DNA of 64,000 nt. It comes from Streptomyces sp. H27-H1. GTDB taxonomy: Bacteria; Actinomycetota; Actinomycetes; Streptomycetales; Streptomycetaceae. The DNA lies in the NCBI RefSeq assembly GCF_026627445.1, contig NZ_JAPNLJ010000009.1, forward strand, positions 124,001 to 188,000. Reading direction: 5' to 3'. This document shows, one piece after another, positions 51,272 through 60,348 of the stretch; the stretch's first letter is position 1; each line of letters begins with the position of its first letter. The notes beneath the pieces were generated by a model, which saw nothing but the letters and a program-made list of their open reading frames with translations, did no database searches and was not told the DNA's origin. Both the position numbers and the translations under genes were made by a program.

Positions 51272-53347
51272 TTGAGCAACATACCGGAGACCGGGCGCAC
51301 GCCCCGGGTCCAGAACCGGCTCATCATGATCCAGATCGTGGTGTTCTCGCTGCTGCTGACCCTCGGCGGCCGTCTCTGGTACCTCCAGATACGCAACGGC
51401 CAGGAGTACACGGACGAGGCGAAGAACAACAACACCCAGCAGGTGGTCCAGCCCGCCGTGCGCGGCTCGATCCTCGATTCCCGCGGGGTCCCGCTCGCCG
51501 ACAACGAGACCCGCATGGTGGTCTCCGCCAGCCGCACCGAGCTCTCCAAGATGAAGGACCGCGGCAAGGGCGTGCTGACGCACCTCGCCGGGGTGCTGGG
51601 CCTCGATCCCGAGGACGTGGTCGACGGTGTCCGGCTGTGCGACGCCAAGACCCCCAAGCCCTGCTGGAACGGTTCTCCGTACCAGCCGATCCCCATCACC
51701 GACGAGGCGACCACCGACCAGGTCCTGGAGATACGGGAGCACGCGGAGCAGTTCCCCGGCATCACCGCCGAGCCCACCCCCCTGCGCCGCTATGCGGGCC
51801 CCGACGGCGCCAACACCTCCCAGGTGCTCGGCTACCTCTCCCCGGTGACCGATGCGGAGATCATCAAGGCGAAGGGCTCCGACTCCCCGTACCTGCGCTC
51901 CGACCAGGTGGGCCGCAGCGGCCTGGAGCGCACCTACGACAAGGAACTGCGCGGCAAGGCGGGCATCACCCGCTACGAGGTGGACAACCTCGGCCGGATC
52001 ATCGGCGAGGGCGTGAGCGACAAGCCGCAGTCGGGCGCGAACATCGTGACCTCGATCGACTCGCGCGTGCAGGCGGTGGCCGAGCGCGAGCTGAACAACG
52101 CGATGATCGAAGCCCGCAAGGGCTACGACAAGAACACCCGCCGTAACTACGAGGCCGACTCGGGCGCCGTCGTGGTCATGGAGTCCAAGACCGGCCGGGT
52201 CGTCGCAATGGCCTCCAACCCGACCTACGACCCCAACGCCTGGGTCGGCGGCATCTCCGCGAAGGACTACGCCTCCCTCACCGACAAGGGATCGAACTAC
52301 CCGCTGCTCAACCGCGCCATCCAGGGCCAGGCCGCCCCCGGCTCGATCTTCAAGGTGGTCTCGTCGACGGCCGCGGTCAACGCCGGCTACCCCTTCAACA
52401 GGCTCTACGGCTGCCCGAGCTCGTACTCGGTCGGCAGCCAGGTCTTCACGAACTTCGAGTCCCACGGCTACGGCGACATCACCATCGGCAGGGCCCTGGA
52501 AGTCTCCTGCGACACCGTCTACTACGCCATCGCCGACAAGGAGTGGAAGAAGGACGGCGGCATCAAGCCCAAGGCCCAGCCCGGCGACTGGTTCTTCAAG
52601 ACGGCCCACGACTTCGGCCTCGGCAAGCGCACCGGCATCGACCTGCCCAGCGAGGTCCCCGGCCGGGTCCCCGACCGCCAGTGGAAGAAGGACTTCTTCG
52701 AGGCGAACAAGGCCGCCTGGTGCCGCGACGGCAAGAAGAACGGCTCCTACGCCGAGAAGATCGCCTACGAGAACTGCCGCCAGGGCAACCAGCTCCGCGA
52801 GGGCGACGCGATCAACTACTCCATCGGCCAGGGCGACACCCTCGTCACCCCCATCCAGATGGCCTCCGTCTACGCGGCCATCGCCAACGGCGGCACCCTG
52901 CACCAGCCCAGCATCGGCAAGGCCGTGGTGAGCGCCGACGGCGCCTCGGTGCGGGAAATCGCCCCGGAGGAGACGGGCAAACTCCCCATGAACGCCAAGC
53001 TCCGCAATGACATCGACGGGGCCCTGGCCGACGTGGCCACCACCGGCAGCGCGGCCTGGCGCTTCGTCGGCTGGCCGCAGAAGCGGATCCCGATGCACGC
53101 GAAGACCGGTACGGCCGAGGTCCAGGGCAAGCAGACCACCTCGTGGTTCGCCTCCTACACCGCGGACTACTCGATCGTGATGACGATCTCCCAGGGCGGC
53201 ACCGGCTCCGGAGCCTCGGGACCGGCCGTCCGCAAGATCTACGAGGCGATGTACGGCCTGGACGCGAAGGGCGGCCAGGACCTGTCCAAGGCCCTGCTCC
53301 CCAAGCCCCGGACCGAACTCCCGCCGGCCCGGCAGGAAAATCAGTGA
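51272..53347 (+). CDS. mrdA: Class B penicillin-binding protein 2
   Basis: TTG start; 691 aa. N-terminal membrane helix (RLIMIQIVVFSLLLTLGGRL), dimerisation domain (VRGSILDSRGVPLADNETRM), then the transpeptidase with S-x-x-K in AAPGSIFKVVSSTAA, the S-C-D version of S-x-N in LEVSCDTVYYAIAD and HAKTGTAEV. It cross-links peptidoglycan during elongation or sporulation. Streptomyces has several such paralogs, so the symbol is tentative. Confidence 0.85.
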   Translation: MSNIPETGRTPRVQNRLIMIQIVVFSLLLTLGGRLWYLQIRNGQEYTDEAKNNNTQQVVQPAVRGSILDSRGVPLADNETRMVVSASRTELSKMKDRGKGVLTHLAGVLGLDPEDVVDGVRLCDAKTPKPCWNGSPYQPIPITDEATTDQVLEIREHAEQFPGITAEPTPLRRYAGPDGANTSQVLGYLSPVTDAEIIKAKGSDSPYLRSDQVGRSGLERTYDKELRGKAGITRYEVDNLGRIIGEGVSDKPQSGANIVTSIDSRVQAVAERELNNAMIEARKGYDKNTRRNYEADSGAVVVMESKTGRVVAMASNPTYDPNAWVGGISAKDYASLTDKGSNYPLLNRAIQGQAAPGSIFKVVSSTAAVNAGYPFNRLYGCPSSYSVGSQVFTNFESHGYGDITIGRALEVSCDTVYYAIADKEWKKDGGIKPKAQPGDWFFKTAHDFGLGKRTGIDLPSEVPGRVPDRQWKKDFFEANKAAWCRDGKKNGSYAEKIAYENCRQGNQLREGDAINYSIGQGDTLVTPIQMASVYAAIANGGTLHQPSIGKAVVSADGASVREIAPEETGKLPMNAKLRNDIDGALADVATTGSAAWRFVGWPQKRIPMHAKTGTAEVQGKQTTSWFASYTADYSIVMTISQGGTGSGASGPAVRKIYEAMYGLDAKGGQDLSKALLPKPRTELPPARQENQ

Positions 53348-53428
53348 TTGAGGACAGGAACTGACCGCAAGGCTTCATAGTGTGGTTCTTGCCAGCAGGA
53401 AGCCACACCACGAAGGCGGTAGGTCAGC

Positions 53429-53983
53429 ATGGTCACTCACGTCCCGGCGGAGTCGTACGGCGACGAGCGCGGCGCGCTCCTGAACTTCGTAGAGGCCCAG
53501 CGCGGGGCCCTGCGCCGCTCGGTCCTCGGCCTGAGCGCCGAGCAGGCCGCGAGCCGGCCCAGCGCCAGCGAGCTTTCCCTGGGCGGACTGCTCAAGCACG
53601 TCGCCGAGTGCGAGCTGAGCTGGCTGCGCATGGCGCAGCGGCAGGTCAACGAAAAGGGGCGCCCCCAGGAGACCTGGGGCGACAGCTTCAAGCTCGTCGA
53701 CGGCGAGTCGGTGGAGGAGGTCCTGACCTTCTGGGAGGGGGTCTCCGCGGAGCTGGCGCAGTTCATCGCGTCCGTCCCGAGCCTGGACGACACCTTCCCG
53801 CTGCCCGAGGCGCCCTGGTTCCCCAAGGACGGCAAGGTCTCGATGCGCTGGCTGCTCCTGCACCTGGTCGAGGAGGACGCCCGGCACGCCGGCCACGCGG
53901 ACGTCATCCGCGAGTCCCTCGACGGCAAGACGGCCTTCGAGCTGGTGGCCCTGGCCTCCGGCCGGAGCTGGCCGGCCAGCTGA
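53429..53983 (+). CDS. DinB / DUF664 family protein
   Basis: A protein of 184 aa, four-helix DinB-like. The histidines expected for the metal site are present (LLKHVAECELSWLRM, LLHLVEEDARHAGHADVIRE). The family includes thiol-dependent transferases using mycothiol. Substrate unknown. Confidence 0.85.
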   Translation: MVTHVPAESYGDERGALLNFVEAQRGALRRSVLGLSAEQAASRPSASELSLGGLLKHVAECELSWLRMAQRQVNEKGRPQETWGDSFKLVDGESVEEVLTFWEGVSAELAQFIASVPSLDDTFPLPEAPWFPKDGKVSMRWLLLHLVEEDARHAGHADVIRESLDGKTAFELVALASGRSWPAS

Positions 53984-54009
53984 GCGCGCGGGCTCGATAG
54001 CCTGGGCCC

Positions 54010-54609
54010 ATGTCAGCGATCCGCCTCCTCGTCCTCGGCGCCGTCCGCCAGCACGGGCGGGCCCACGGCTACCAGGTCCGGGCCGATCTGGAGTTCTGGG
54101 GCGCCCACGAGTGGTCGAACACCAAACCCGGGTCGATCTACCACGCGCTCAAGCAGATGGCGAAGCAGGGCGTACTGCTGGCCCACGAGGTGGCCCCGTC
54201 CGCGGCGGGCGGGCCGCCTCGGACCGAGTACGAGCTGACGGAGGCGGGCCGCGCGGAGTACTTCAAGCTGCTCCGCGAGGCGCTGTCCTCCGCCGACCAG
54301 AAGGCCGACGTCCTCGCCTCGGCCCTCGGCTTCATGGTGGACCTGCCCCGCGCGCAGGCCCTGTCCCTGCTCCGTGAACGCCTCGGCAGGCTGGCCGCCT
54401 GGCGCTCCGCCGTCACGGACCACTACGTCCCCGAGGACGGGCCCGAGCAGCTGGGCCACATCGGCGAGATCATGCACCGCTGGATCCACTCGGCGGATGC
54501 CGAGGCGGACTGGACCCGGGGCCTGATCGCCCGGGTCGAGGGCGGCGCGTACTCATTCGCCGACGACCCGGGCGACGCCTTCGAGGGGGTCCTCGCCCCG
54601 TCCTCCTGA
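54010..54609 (+). CDS. PadR-family regulator
   Basis: A protein of 199 aa. The N-terminal winged helix is typical: IRLLVLGAVRQHGRAHGYQV, NTKPGSIYHALKQMAKQGVL and TEYELTEAGRAEYFKLLREA. The C-terminal half is the helical Vir-C-like dimer domain. Likely a repressor with an unknown ligand. Confidence 0.88.
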   Translation: MSAIRLLVLGAVRQHGRAHGYQVRADLEFWGAHEWSNTKPGSIYHALKQMAKQGVLLAHEVAPSAAGGPPRTEYELTEAGRAEYFKLLREALSSADQKADVLASALGFMVDLPRAQALSLLRERLGRLAAWRSAVTDHYVPEDGPEQLGHIGEIMHRWIHSADAEADWTRGLIARVEGGAYSFADDPGDAFEGVLAPSS

Positions 54610-54638
54610 CCTCCCCGGGCCCGGACCCGCCCCGGAGC

Positions 54639-54669
54639 TTGCACCTCACGCGGCGTGAGGGGCCAGGGT
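54639..54669 (+). promoter_or_regulatory. tipA-type MerR promoter with operator
   Basis: -35 TTGCAC (54639-54644), a 19-bp spacer and a -10-like CAGGGT (54664-54669). In the spacer, CCTCACGC / GCGTGAGG (54644-54651 and 54653-54660) form a perfect palindrome. The over-long spacer with a dyad is the hallmark of MerR-activated promoters and matches the known tipA promoter wording. Confidence 0.75.
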
Positions 54670-54702
54670 GGGGTGCGTACCCGAGAAGAGGAGCGGAAAG
54701 CG

Positions 54703-55455
54703 ATGGGCTACTCCGTGGGCCAGGTCGCCGGATTCGCCGGAGTCACGGTGCGCACGCTGCACCACTACGACGAGATCGGGCTGCTCTCCCCGAGCGGCCG
54801 CAGCCAGGCGGGACACCGGCGGTACGACGACGCCGACCTCGACCGGCTGCAGCGGGTCCTGTTCTACCGGGAGCTCGGCTTTCCGCTCGAAGAGGTCGCG
54901 GTTTTGCTGGACGACCCGGAATCGGATCCGGGAGAGCACCTGCGCCGGCAGCACGCGATCCTGTCCGGCCGGATCGCCCGGCTCCAGCAGATGGCCGCGG
55001 CCGTCGAGCACGCCATGGAGGCGAAGAAGATGGGCATCAACCTCACTCCCGAGGAGAAGTTCGAGGTCTTCGGGGGCTTCGACCCCGACGAGCACGCCGC
55101 GGAGGCGGAGCAGCGCTGGGGCGACACGTACCGGGAGTCCGCCCGCCGGACCGCCTCGTACACCAAGGAGGACTGGCTGCGGATCCAGGCCCTCGCCGAG
55201 GACATCAACGGCCGGTTCGCCGCCCTGCTGGACGCCGGTACGGCCGCCGACTCCGAGGAGGCCATGTCCCTGGCCGAGGAGCACCGGGGCTGGATCAACG
55301 GCAGCTACTACTTCTGCACGTACGAGATCCACACCGGCCTCGGCGAGATGTACGTCGCGGACGAGCGGTTCACGGCCTATTACGAGGCCGTCCGGCCGGG
55401 GTTGGCGGTGTTCGTGCGGGACGCGATCCTGGCCAACGCCGTACGCAACGTATAG
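54703..55455 (+). CDS. tipA: TipA-like MerR regulator (TipAL and TipAS forms)
   Basis: A protein of 250 aa. MerR HTH at residues 1-70 (SVGQVAGFAGVTVRTLHHYD, HRRYDDADLDRLQRVLFYRE), a linking coiled coil and the TipAS domain (MGINLTPEEKFEVFGGFDPD to the end) with Cys in YYFCTYEIHTGLGEMY, the residue that binds thiopeptides in TipA. An internal ATG (55030, codon 110) with its own purine-rich site would give the short TipAS form, as known for S. lividans tipA. Confidence 0.85.
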   Translation: MGYSVGQVAGFAGVTVRTLHHYDEIGLLSPSGRSQAGHRRYDDADLDRLQRVLFYRELGFPLEEVAVLLDDPESDPGEHLRRQHAILSGRIARLQQMAAAVEHAMEAKKMGINLTPEEKFEVFGGFDPDEHAAEAEQRWGDTYRESARRTASYTKEDWLRIQALAEDINGRFAALLDAGTAADSEEAMSLAEEHRGWINGSYYFCTYEIHTGLGEMYVADERFTAYYEAVRPGLAVFVRDAILANAVRNV

Positions 55456-55536
55456 CCGCAGGTCTGGAACCGGGCGGGGGCGGTGTGCGTTCATACTGGG
55501 ACGGACACCCCCCCGATCCAGGAGAGCCCGGAACCC

Positions 55537-56235
55537 GTGAATACGCTTGCGCTCGGCCCCGAGTGGATCTCCCCGGAGTATCTGATCGGGCAATTCGGCC
55601 TGATCGGCATCCTGGTCATCGTCTTCGCCGAATCGGGCCTCTTCGCCTTCCTGCCCGGCGACTCCCTGCTCTTCACGGCCGGCCTGTTCGTCGCGAGCGG
55701 CACCATCAAGCAGCCGCTGTGGCTGGTCTGCGCCCTGATCGTGGCCGCCGCGATCGTCGGTGACCAGGTCGGATACATGATCGGCAAGGTCTTCGGGCCG
55801 AAGATCTTCAACAAGCCCAACTCCAAGCTCTTCAAGCGCGAGAACCTGGACGCGGCGCACGAGTTCATGGAGAAGCACGGCCCCAAGGCGATCGTGCTCG
55901 CCCGGTTCGTGCCGATCATCCGCACCTTCGCGCCGATGGTCGCGGGCGCCACCGCGATGAAGTACCGCACCTTCCTGGCGTTCAACATCATCGGCGGAGT
56001 CCTGTGGGGCGCCGGTGTCACGGTCCTGGGCTACCAGCTCGGCCAGTTCGAGGTCATCAAGAACAACGTCGAGCCGATCTTCATCGGCATCGTCCTGATC
56101 TCCGTGATTCCGGTGGTCTTCGAGGTGCTGAAGTCCCGCAAGGAGAAGAAGGCGGCGGCGCAGTCCGGCGGGGAGTCCGGCGAGGGCCCGCAGTCCCCGG
56201 GCCAGCAGCGCAGCGGCCGCCACGCGAAGCGGTAG
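55537..56235 (+). CDS. DedA-family membrane protein
   Basis: GTG behind AGGAGA; 232 aa. DedA motifs: FAESGLFAFLPGDSLLFTAG and HGPKAIVLARFVPIIRTFAP / MVAGATAMKYRTFLAFN. Multi-pass membrane protein related to lipid carrier flippases. A Lys/Ser-rich tail follows. Confidence 0.9.
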   Translation: MNTLALGPEWISPEYLIGQFGLIGILVIVFAESGLFAFLPGDSLLFTAGLFVASGTIKQPLWLVCALIVAAAIVGDQVGYMIGKVFGPKIFNKPNSKLFKRENLDAAHEFMEKHGPKAIVLARFVPIIRTFAPMVAGATAMKYRTFLAFNIIGGVLWGAGVTVLGYQLGQFEVIKNNVEPIFIGIVLISVIPVVFEVLKSRKEKKAAAQSGGESGEGPQSPGQQRSGRHAKR

Positions 56236-56266
56236 CGGCTGCGACGAGCTCCGCGAGCATTCCCAC

Positions 56267-56303
56267 GAAGCCCCGCGCGACCGGATCCGGTCCGCGGGGT
56301 TTC
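56267..56303. terminator. Bidirectional terminator
   Basis: GAAGCCCCGCG and CGCGGGGTTTC pair around GACCGGATCCGGTC between the convergent dedA and ThrE-like genes. Confidence 0.7.
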
Positions 56304-56316
56304 GCACACCCGGGTG

Positions 56317-57972
56317 CTAGAAACCGCGGGTGCGCTTCGCCGCGCGGCGTTTGGCCGCGCTGGTCGCGCCCGGGATGCGCATGAACAGGCGGGACATCTC
56401 CGAGCCGAGGTTGACCCCGATCGCGATGGCCAGCGCGACGGCCACGGCGTTCGTCAGCGAGCCCAGCCCCTCGTTCAGCCGGTTCTCGGCGATCAGCAGC
56501 AGCCCGTAGTACGTCGCCGAGCCGGGCAGCAGCGGGCCGATGGCCGCCGTGACGAAGGGCAGCGCCGAGGAGAGGCGGTGGCGGGAGAGGAGCTGCCCGA
56601 AGAGGCCGACCAGCCCGGCCGCGATCGCGGTGGACGGCACCGGCGGGATGCCTCCGGCGTAGTGCAGGGCCCCGTAGACCACCCAGGCGATCCCGCCGTT
56701 CAGCGTCACGAACAGCACGGTGGAACGTTCCTGCTGGAGCAGGATCGCGAACGTGAACACCAGCACCATCGAGGCGGCGATCTGCAGGAGCGGCCGCTGG
56801 GTGATCTGGAGGATGTCCTCCGGCTGCGGGTTGGAGCCGAGCTGGAGGCCGATGTAGAGCACCACCAGCACGCCCATGATGATGGCGATGAAGAAGTACA
56901 TGACCTCCAGCAGCCGGGCGGACGCGGTGATGTAGTAGCCGGTCAGCCCGTCCTGCACCGCCGCCACCAGGGCCCGCCCGGGCAGCAGCGCGAACAGCCC
57001 GCCGGTGATCACGGCCGAGGAGCGCACGTCGAGGTCGGTCATCTTCAGGGCCACGCCCATCGCGGCCGGCGGCATCGCCGCGACCACGAACTGGTAGAAC
57101 TCCGGCAGCCCGCGCCCGGCGCAGAACCAGGCCAGCCGGTCGCCGAGCACCGCCCCGAGTGCGGCTGCGAAGAACACCAGCACGCCACCGCCGACCAGTG
57201 TGGAGGCCGCCCCGGCGAGCAGTCCGGCGGCGGCGGTGAGCATCCAGCCGGGGTACGGGTGCCGGTTTCGGCGGATCTCGGCGAGGCGGCGGTAGGCGTC
57301 CTCCAGCGAGATGTCGACGTCGTGCGTGCTGATGTCGTTGACGAGCCGGAAGACGGCCGAGAGCCGGTTGTAGTCGGTGCCCCGGCGGCGGACGGTGCGG
57401 TTCGCCGAGACCGGATGGTCCACCAGGGAGGGCTGGTAGGTGATGGACAGCAGGGTGAAGGTGACGGTCGGCTCACAGCGGTCCAGGCCGTAGCTGCGGG
57501 CCACCGCGAACATCGCGGCCTCCACGTCCTCGGCCCCCTCGCCGCCCGCCAGCAGCAGTTCGCCGATGCGCAGCGTCAGGTCGAGCACGCGGCCCACGGC
57601 CGGCCCGGTCTCCACGGCCACCCGCTGCGCGGGCTCTGGCATCGGCCGGACGTCGACCGGCATGCGCAGCATCGTGCGCATGCGGTCCTGCCAGGGGGAG
57701 TCCTTCAAGCGGGTGCCGGGGAACCCCGGCGGGCCGGTGTACGCCGACGGGGACTGCGAGGCGCTGTAGGCGTGCGGGGTGGCGAACGCGGACCCCTCGG
57801 ACTCCACGGCCACCGAGGCGAGTCCGTCGGGGACGGAGAACTCCGAGGTCGGGTGGTCCTCCTCGGCCGCCTCCGGCTCCACCCCGACGCCGGACGGCAC
57901 GGCGAACGCGCTGCGTGCCTCGTCCGACTTCGGCTTCCGGTCCTCTGTCCCGGATCCTTCGCCCTCCGCCAC
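56317..57972 (-). CDS. ThrE-type threonine/serine exporter
   Basis: A protein of 551 aa. After about 95 disordered residues comes the ThrE N-terminal domain (RIGELLLAGGEGAEDVEAAM / FAVARSYGLDRCEPTVTFTL), then about 10 membrane helices in two groups with a GLFALLPGRALVAAVQDGLTG loop and a C-terminal 4-helix part (ALPFVTAAIGPLLPGSATYY). It exports small amino acids. It ends with a basic tail. Confidence 0.88.
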   Translation of the reverse strand: MAEGEGSGTEDRKPKSDEARSAFAVPSGVGVEPEAAEEDHPTSEFSVPDGLASVAVESEGSAFATPHAYSASQSPSAYTGPPGFPGTRLKDSPWQDRMRTMLRMPVDVRPMPEPAQRVAVETGPAVGRVLDLTLRIGELLLAGGEGAEDVEAAMFAVARSYGLDRCEPTVTFTLLSITYQPSLVDHPVSANRTVRRRGTDYNRLSAVFRLVNDISTHDVDISLEDAYRRLAEIRRNRHPYPGWMLTAAAGLLAGAASTLVGGGVLVFFAAALGAVLGDRLAWFCAGRGLPEFYQFVVAAMPPAAMGVALKMTDLDVRSSAVITGGLFALLPGRALVAAVQDGLTGYYITASARLLEVMYFFIAIIMGVLVVLYIGLQLGSNPQPEDILQITQRPLLQIAASMVLVFTFAILLQQERSTVLFVTLNGGIAWVVYGALHYAGGIPPVPSTAIAAGLVGLFGQLLSRHRLSSALPFVTAAIGPLLPGSATYYGLLLIAENRLNEGLGSLTNAVAVALAIAIGVNLGSEMSRLFMRIPGATSAAKRRAAKRTRGF

Positions 57973-58122
57973 CCGTCCTCCAGTCCCTGGCCTGCCCGTA
58001 TCAGTATGCGGAACGCTTCACTCATCTTCAGCCCCGCCGGCGTCCGGGGCGCGGGGGCGTGCGGCCTCGGCCCGGCGTCCCGGCCGGGCCGCGGGATCCG
58101 GGAGGCCTCCGGACACGACAAC

Positions 58123-58152
58123 GGGCGGCACCCCTCGAGAGGGATACCGCCC
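58123..58152 (-). terminator. Terminator-like hairpin after ppa
   Basis: GGGCGGCACCCCT and GAGGGATACCGCCC form a stem with a small internal mismatch over TCGA. It lies between ppa and the ThrE-like gene, both on the minus strand. No gene is seen in 57973-58206. Confidence 0.6.
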
Positions 58153-58206
58153 GCGATGTCACAGGGCCGACGGGGAGTCCGCCCCGCCCGCCTCACCGAG
58201 CGGAGC

Positions 58207-58701
58207 TCAGTGCTGGCCGCCCTGCGCCTCGAGGCGCTTGTACGAGGCCTCGATCTCGGCCTCGGCCTCGGTGCGGCCGACCCAGTTCGCGCCCTCGACC
58301 GACTTGCCCGGCTCCAGGTCCTTGTAGACCTCGAAGAAGTGCTGGATCTCCAGGCGGTCGAACTCGGACACGTGGTGGATGTCGCGCAGGTGCTCCACAC
58401 GCGGGTCGGAGGCCGGCACGCAGAGCAGCTTGGCGTCGCCGCCCGCCTCGTCCGTCATGTTGAACATGCCGATCGCGCGGCACTTGATCAGGCAGCCCGG
58501 GAAGGTCGGCTCGTCGAGGATGACCAGCGCGTCCAGCGGGTCGCCGTCCTCACCCAGGGTGTTCTCGACGAAGCCGTAGTCGGCCGGGTAGCTGGTCGAG
58601 GTGAAGAGGCGACGGTCCAGGCGGATCCGGCCGGTCTCGTGGTCCACCTCGTACTTGTTCCGCGAACCCTTGGGGATCTCGATGGTGACGTCGAACTCCA
58701 C
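58207..58701 (-). CDS. ppa: Inorganic pyrophosphatase
   Basis: GTG 58701 behind GGAGGAG; 164 aa, the usual length. Motifs: [40 protein letters not shown] and [13 protein letters not shown] (the metal-binding Asp set), [13 protein letters not shown]. It splits pyrophosphate to drive biosynthesis. It diverges from the carboxypeptidase gene. Confidence 0.95.
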   Translation of the reverse strand: MEFDVTIEIPKGSRNKYEVDHETGRIRLDRRLFTSTSYPADYGFVENTLGEDGDPLDALVILDEPTFPGCLIKCRAIGMFNMTDEAGGDAKLLCVPASDPRVEHLRDIHHVSEFDRLEIQHFFEVYKDLEPGKSVEGANWVGRTEAEAEIEASYKRLEAQGGQH

Positions 58702-58873
58702 GTCCTGCTCCTCCATGATCAGCTTCAGCAGCTTGACTGCTTCGAGACTGCGTTGATTCAAATGCGTGCGCGTCCGACCCAGCCCTGCCGGGTGGGGTGC
58801 CGTGCTCACGGCAAGACGCAATGGTTAAGTGTCCCTCACGCATATGTGTGATCGCGAAAGGGGCTGGTCCGAG

Positions 58874-60310
58874 GTGCCATTGGTCAAGACCTGGCAGCTC
58901 ATCGCGGTGTCGGCCGTCGCCGGCCTCGCCCTGTCGGCCACGACGGTTGCCGCCGCCGGTCCCTGGGACTCCGGCCAGCGTAAGGCCGAGCGGGACAAGG
59001 CCGCCTCCTGGGGCCGTACGGGTGGCGCAGATCACGGTGGAGACGCCGCCGGGGCCCTCCCGCAGGCCGCCCCCAGCGCCCCCGGAGTGCTCCTCGCAGT
59101 ACGTCCGGCCGGTTCCGGCGACCAGGCCGCGGCCGCGGACTCCGGATCACTCGCCGCCGCCCTGGGGCCGCTGCTCGCCGACCCCGCGCTCGGAACCGTC
59201 CGCGGCGCCTCCGTGATCGACACCGCCACCGGGCGGGTCCTCTACGAGTCCGGGGCCCGGGAACAGATGACCCCCGCCTCCACCGTCAAGATCGCCACCG
59301 CGGCCGCCGCCCTCGCCGCCCTCGGCCCCGACCACCGCATCCGCACCACCGTGACCCCCGGCGCCGGACCCGGACAGATCATCCTCGTCGGCGGCGGCGA
59401 TCCCTCGCTCACCGCCAGGAAGAAGGCACCCGCCGGCTCCGGCGGCAGCCTCGTCGCCCTGGCCGCCGACACCGCCCAGGCCCTCAAGGCCGCCGGCACC
59501 GACTCCGTGGCCCTCGGCTACGACGACTCGCTCTTCACCGGCCCCGCCCGTCACCCCATCGGCGTCAACGACAACATCGCCCTGGTCACCGCCCTGACAG
59601 CCGACGAAGGCCGCCCCGACGCATCCTTCTACGGACCGGTCACGCGCAGCGAGAACCCCTCCCGGGACACCGCCCGTGCCTTCGCCGCCCTGCTCGAGGA
59701 ACGCGGGGTCGAGGTCACCGCCGACCCCGCCAAGGCCAAGGCCGCCACCGGCGCCGTCCCGCTCGCCGCCACCCTCTCGCCCCCGCTCGCCGGACTCGTC
59801 GAGCGGATGCTGACCTACAGCGACAACGACATCGCCGAAGCCCTGGCCCGCCAGACCGCCCTCGCCTCCGCAGCCCCCGCGAGCTTCGACGGCGTCGCCC
59901 AGGCCGTCGGAGCCAGACTCGCCACCCTCGGAGTCGACCCCACCGGCTCCCGCTTCGCCGACGGCAGCGGCCTGGGCCGCGCCGACAAGGTCAGCGCCGG
60001 CCTGCTCACCGCCCTCCTCGCCAAGGCCGCCGACCCGCAGCGGCCCGAACTGCGGCCCGTACTCACCGGACTGCCCGTCGCCGGATTCACCGGCACCCTG
60101 CGCACCCGCAACTCCGGCGGCTCCCCGGCGGCCGGCCTGCTGCGCGCCAAGACGGGCACCCTGAACGGCGTGAACACCCTCGCCGGCACCGTCGTCGACC
60201 CCACCGGCCGACTGCTCGCCTTCGCGTTCCTCACCGCGAACACCCCGGACGCGGGCGCCGCCGAGAAGGGCCTCGACAAGCTCGCCGCGACGGTGGCCAC
60301 CGCGTCGTAG
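58874..60310 (+). CDS. dacB: D-Ala-D-Ala carboxypeptidase/endopeptidase (PBP4 type)
   Basis: GTG 58874 behind AAAGGGG; 478 aa. A signal peptide (TWQLIAVSAVAGLALSATTV), then the peptidase with S-x-x-K in TPASTVKIATAAA, S-D-N in LTYSDNDIAEALAR and K-T-G in LRAKTGTLNGVNTLAG. It trims peptidoglycan outside the membrane. An ATG at 58844 is an alternative start. A 7-bp dyad TGCCGTG/CACGGCA (58798-58813) lies in the promoter region. Confidence 0.9.
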   Translation: MPLVKTWQLIAVSAVAGLALSATTVAAAGPWDSGQRKAERDKAASWGRTGGADHGGDAAGALPQAAPSAPGVLLAVRPAGSGDQAAAADSGSLAAALGPLLADPALGTVRGASVIDTATGRVLYESGAREQMTPASTVKIATAAAALAALGPDHRIRTTVTPGAGPGQIILVGGGDPSLTARKKAPAGSGGSLVALAADTAQALKAAGTDSVALGYDDSLFTGPARHPIGVNDNIALVTALTADEGRPDASFYGPVTRSENPSRDTARAFAALLEERGVEVTADPAKAKAATGAVPLAATLSPPLAGLVERMLTYSDNDIAEALARQTALASAAPASFDGVAQAVGARLATLGVDPTGSRFADGSGLGRADKVSAGLLTALLAKAADPQRPELRPVLTGLPVAGFTGTLRTRNSGGSPAAGLLRAKTGTLNGVNTLAGTVVDPTGRLLAFAFLTANTPDAGAAEKGLDKLAATVATAS

Positions 60311-60348
60311 GGATCCCGCCCGCGCGCAGGTCCACGTACGGTTGACGC

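Noticed and set aside
52501..52540. Loss of the S-x-N active-site motif in PBP2 (reads S-C-D)
   Set aside because: As I recall, S-C-D-T is a usual variant in actinobacterial class B PBPs, and S-x-x-K and K-T-G are intact.
48797..53098. A 1433-codon open frame on the minus strand
   Set aside because: It is the GC-skew shadow of the XRE, aldehyde dehydrogenase and PBP2 genes, all of which have clear motifs on the plus strand; its own sequence shows no known domain.
56314..58851. An 845-codon open frame on the plus strand
   Set aside because: It runs antisense to the ThrE-like exporter and ppa and has composition of a shadow frame.
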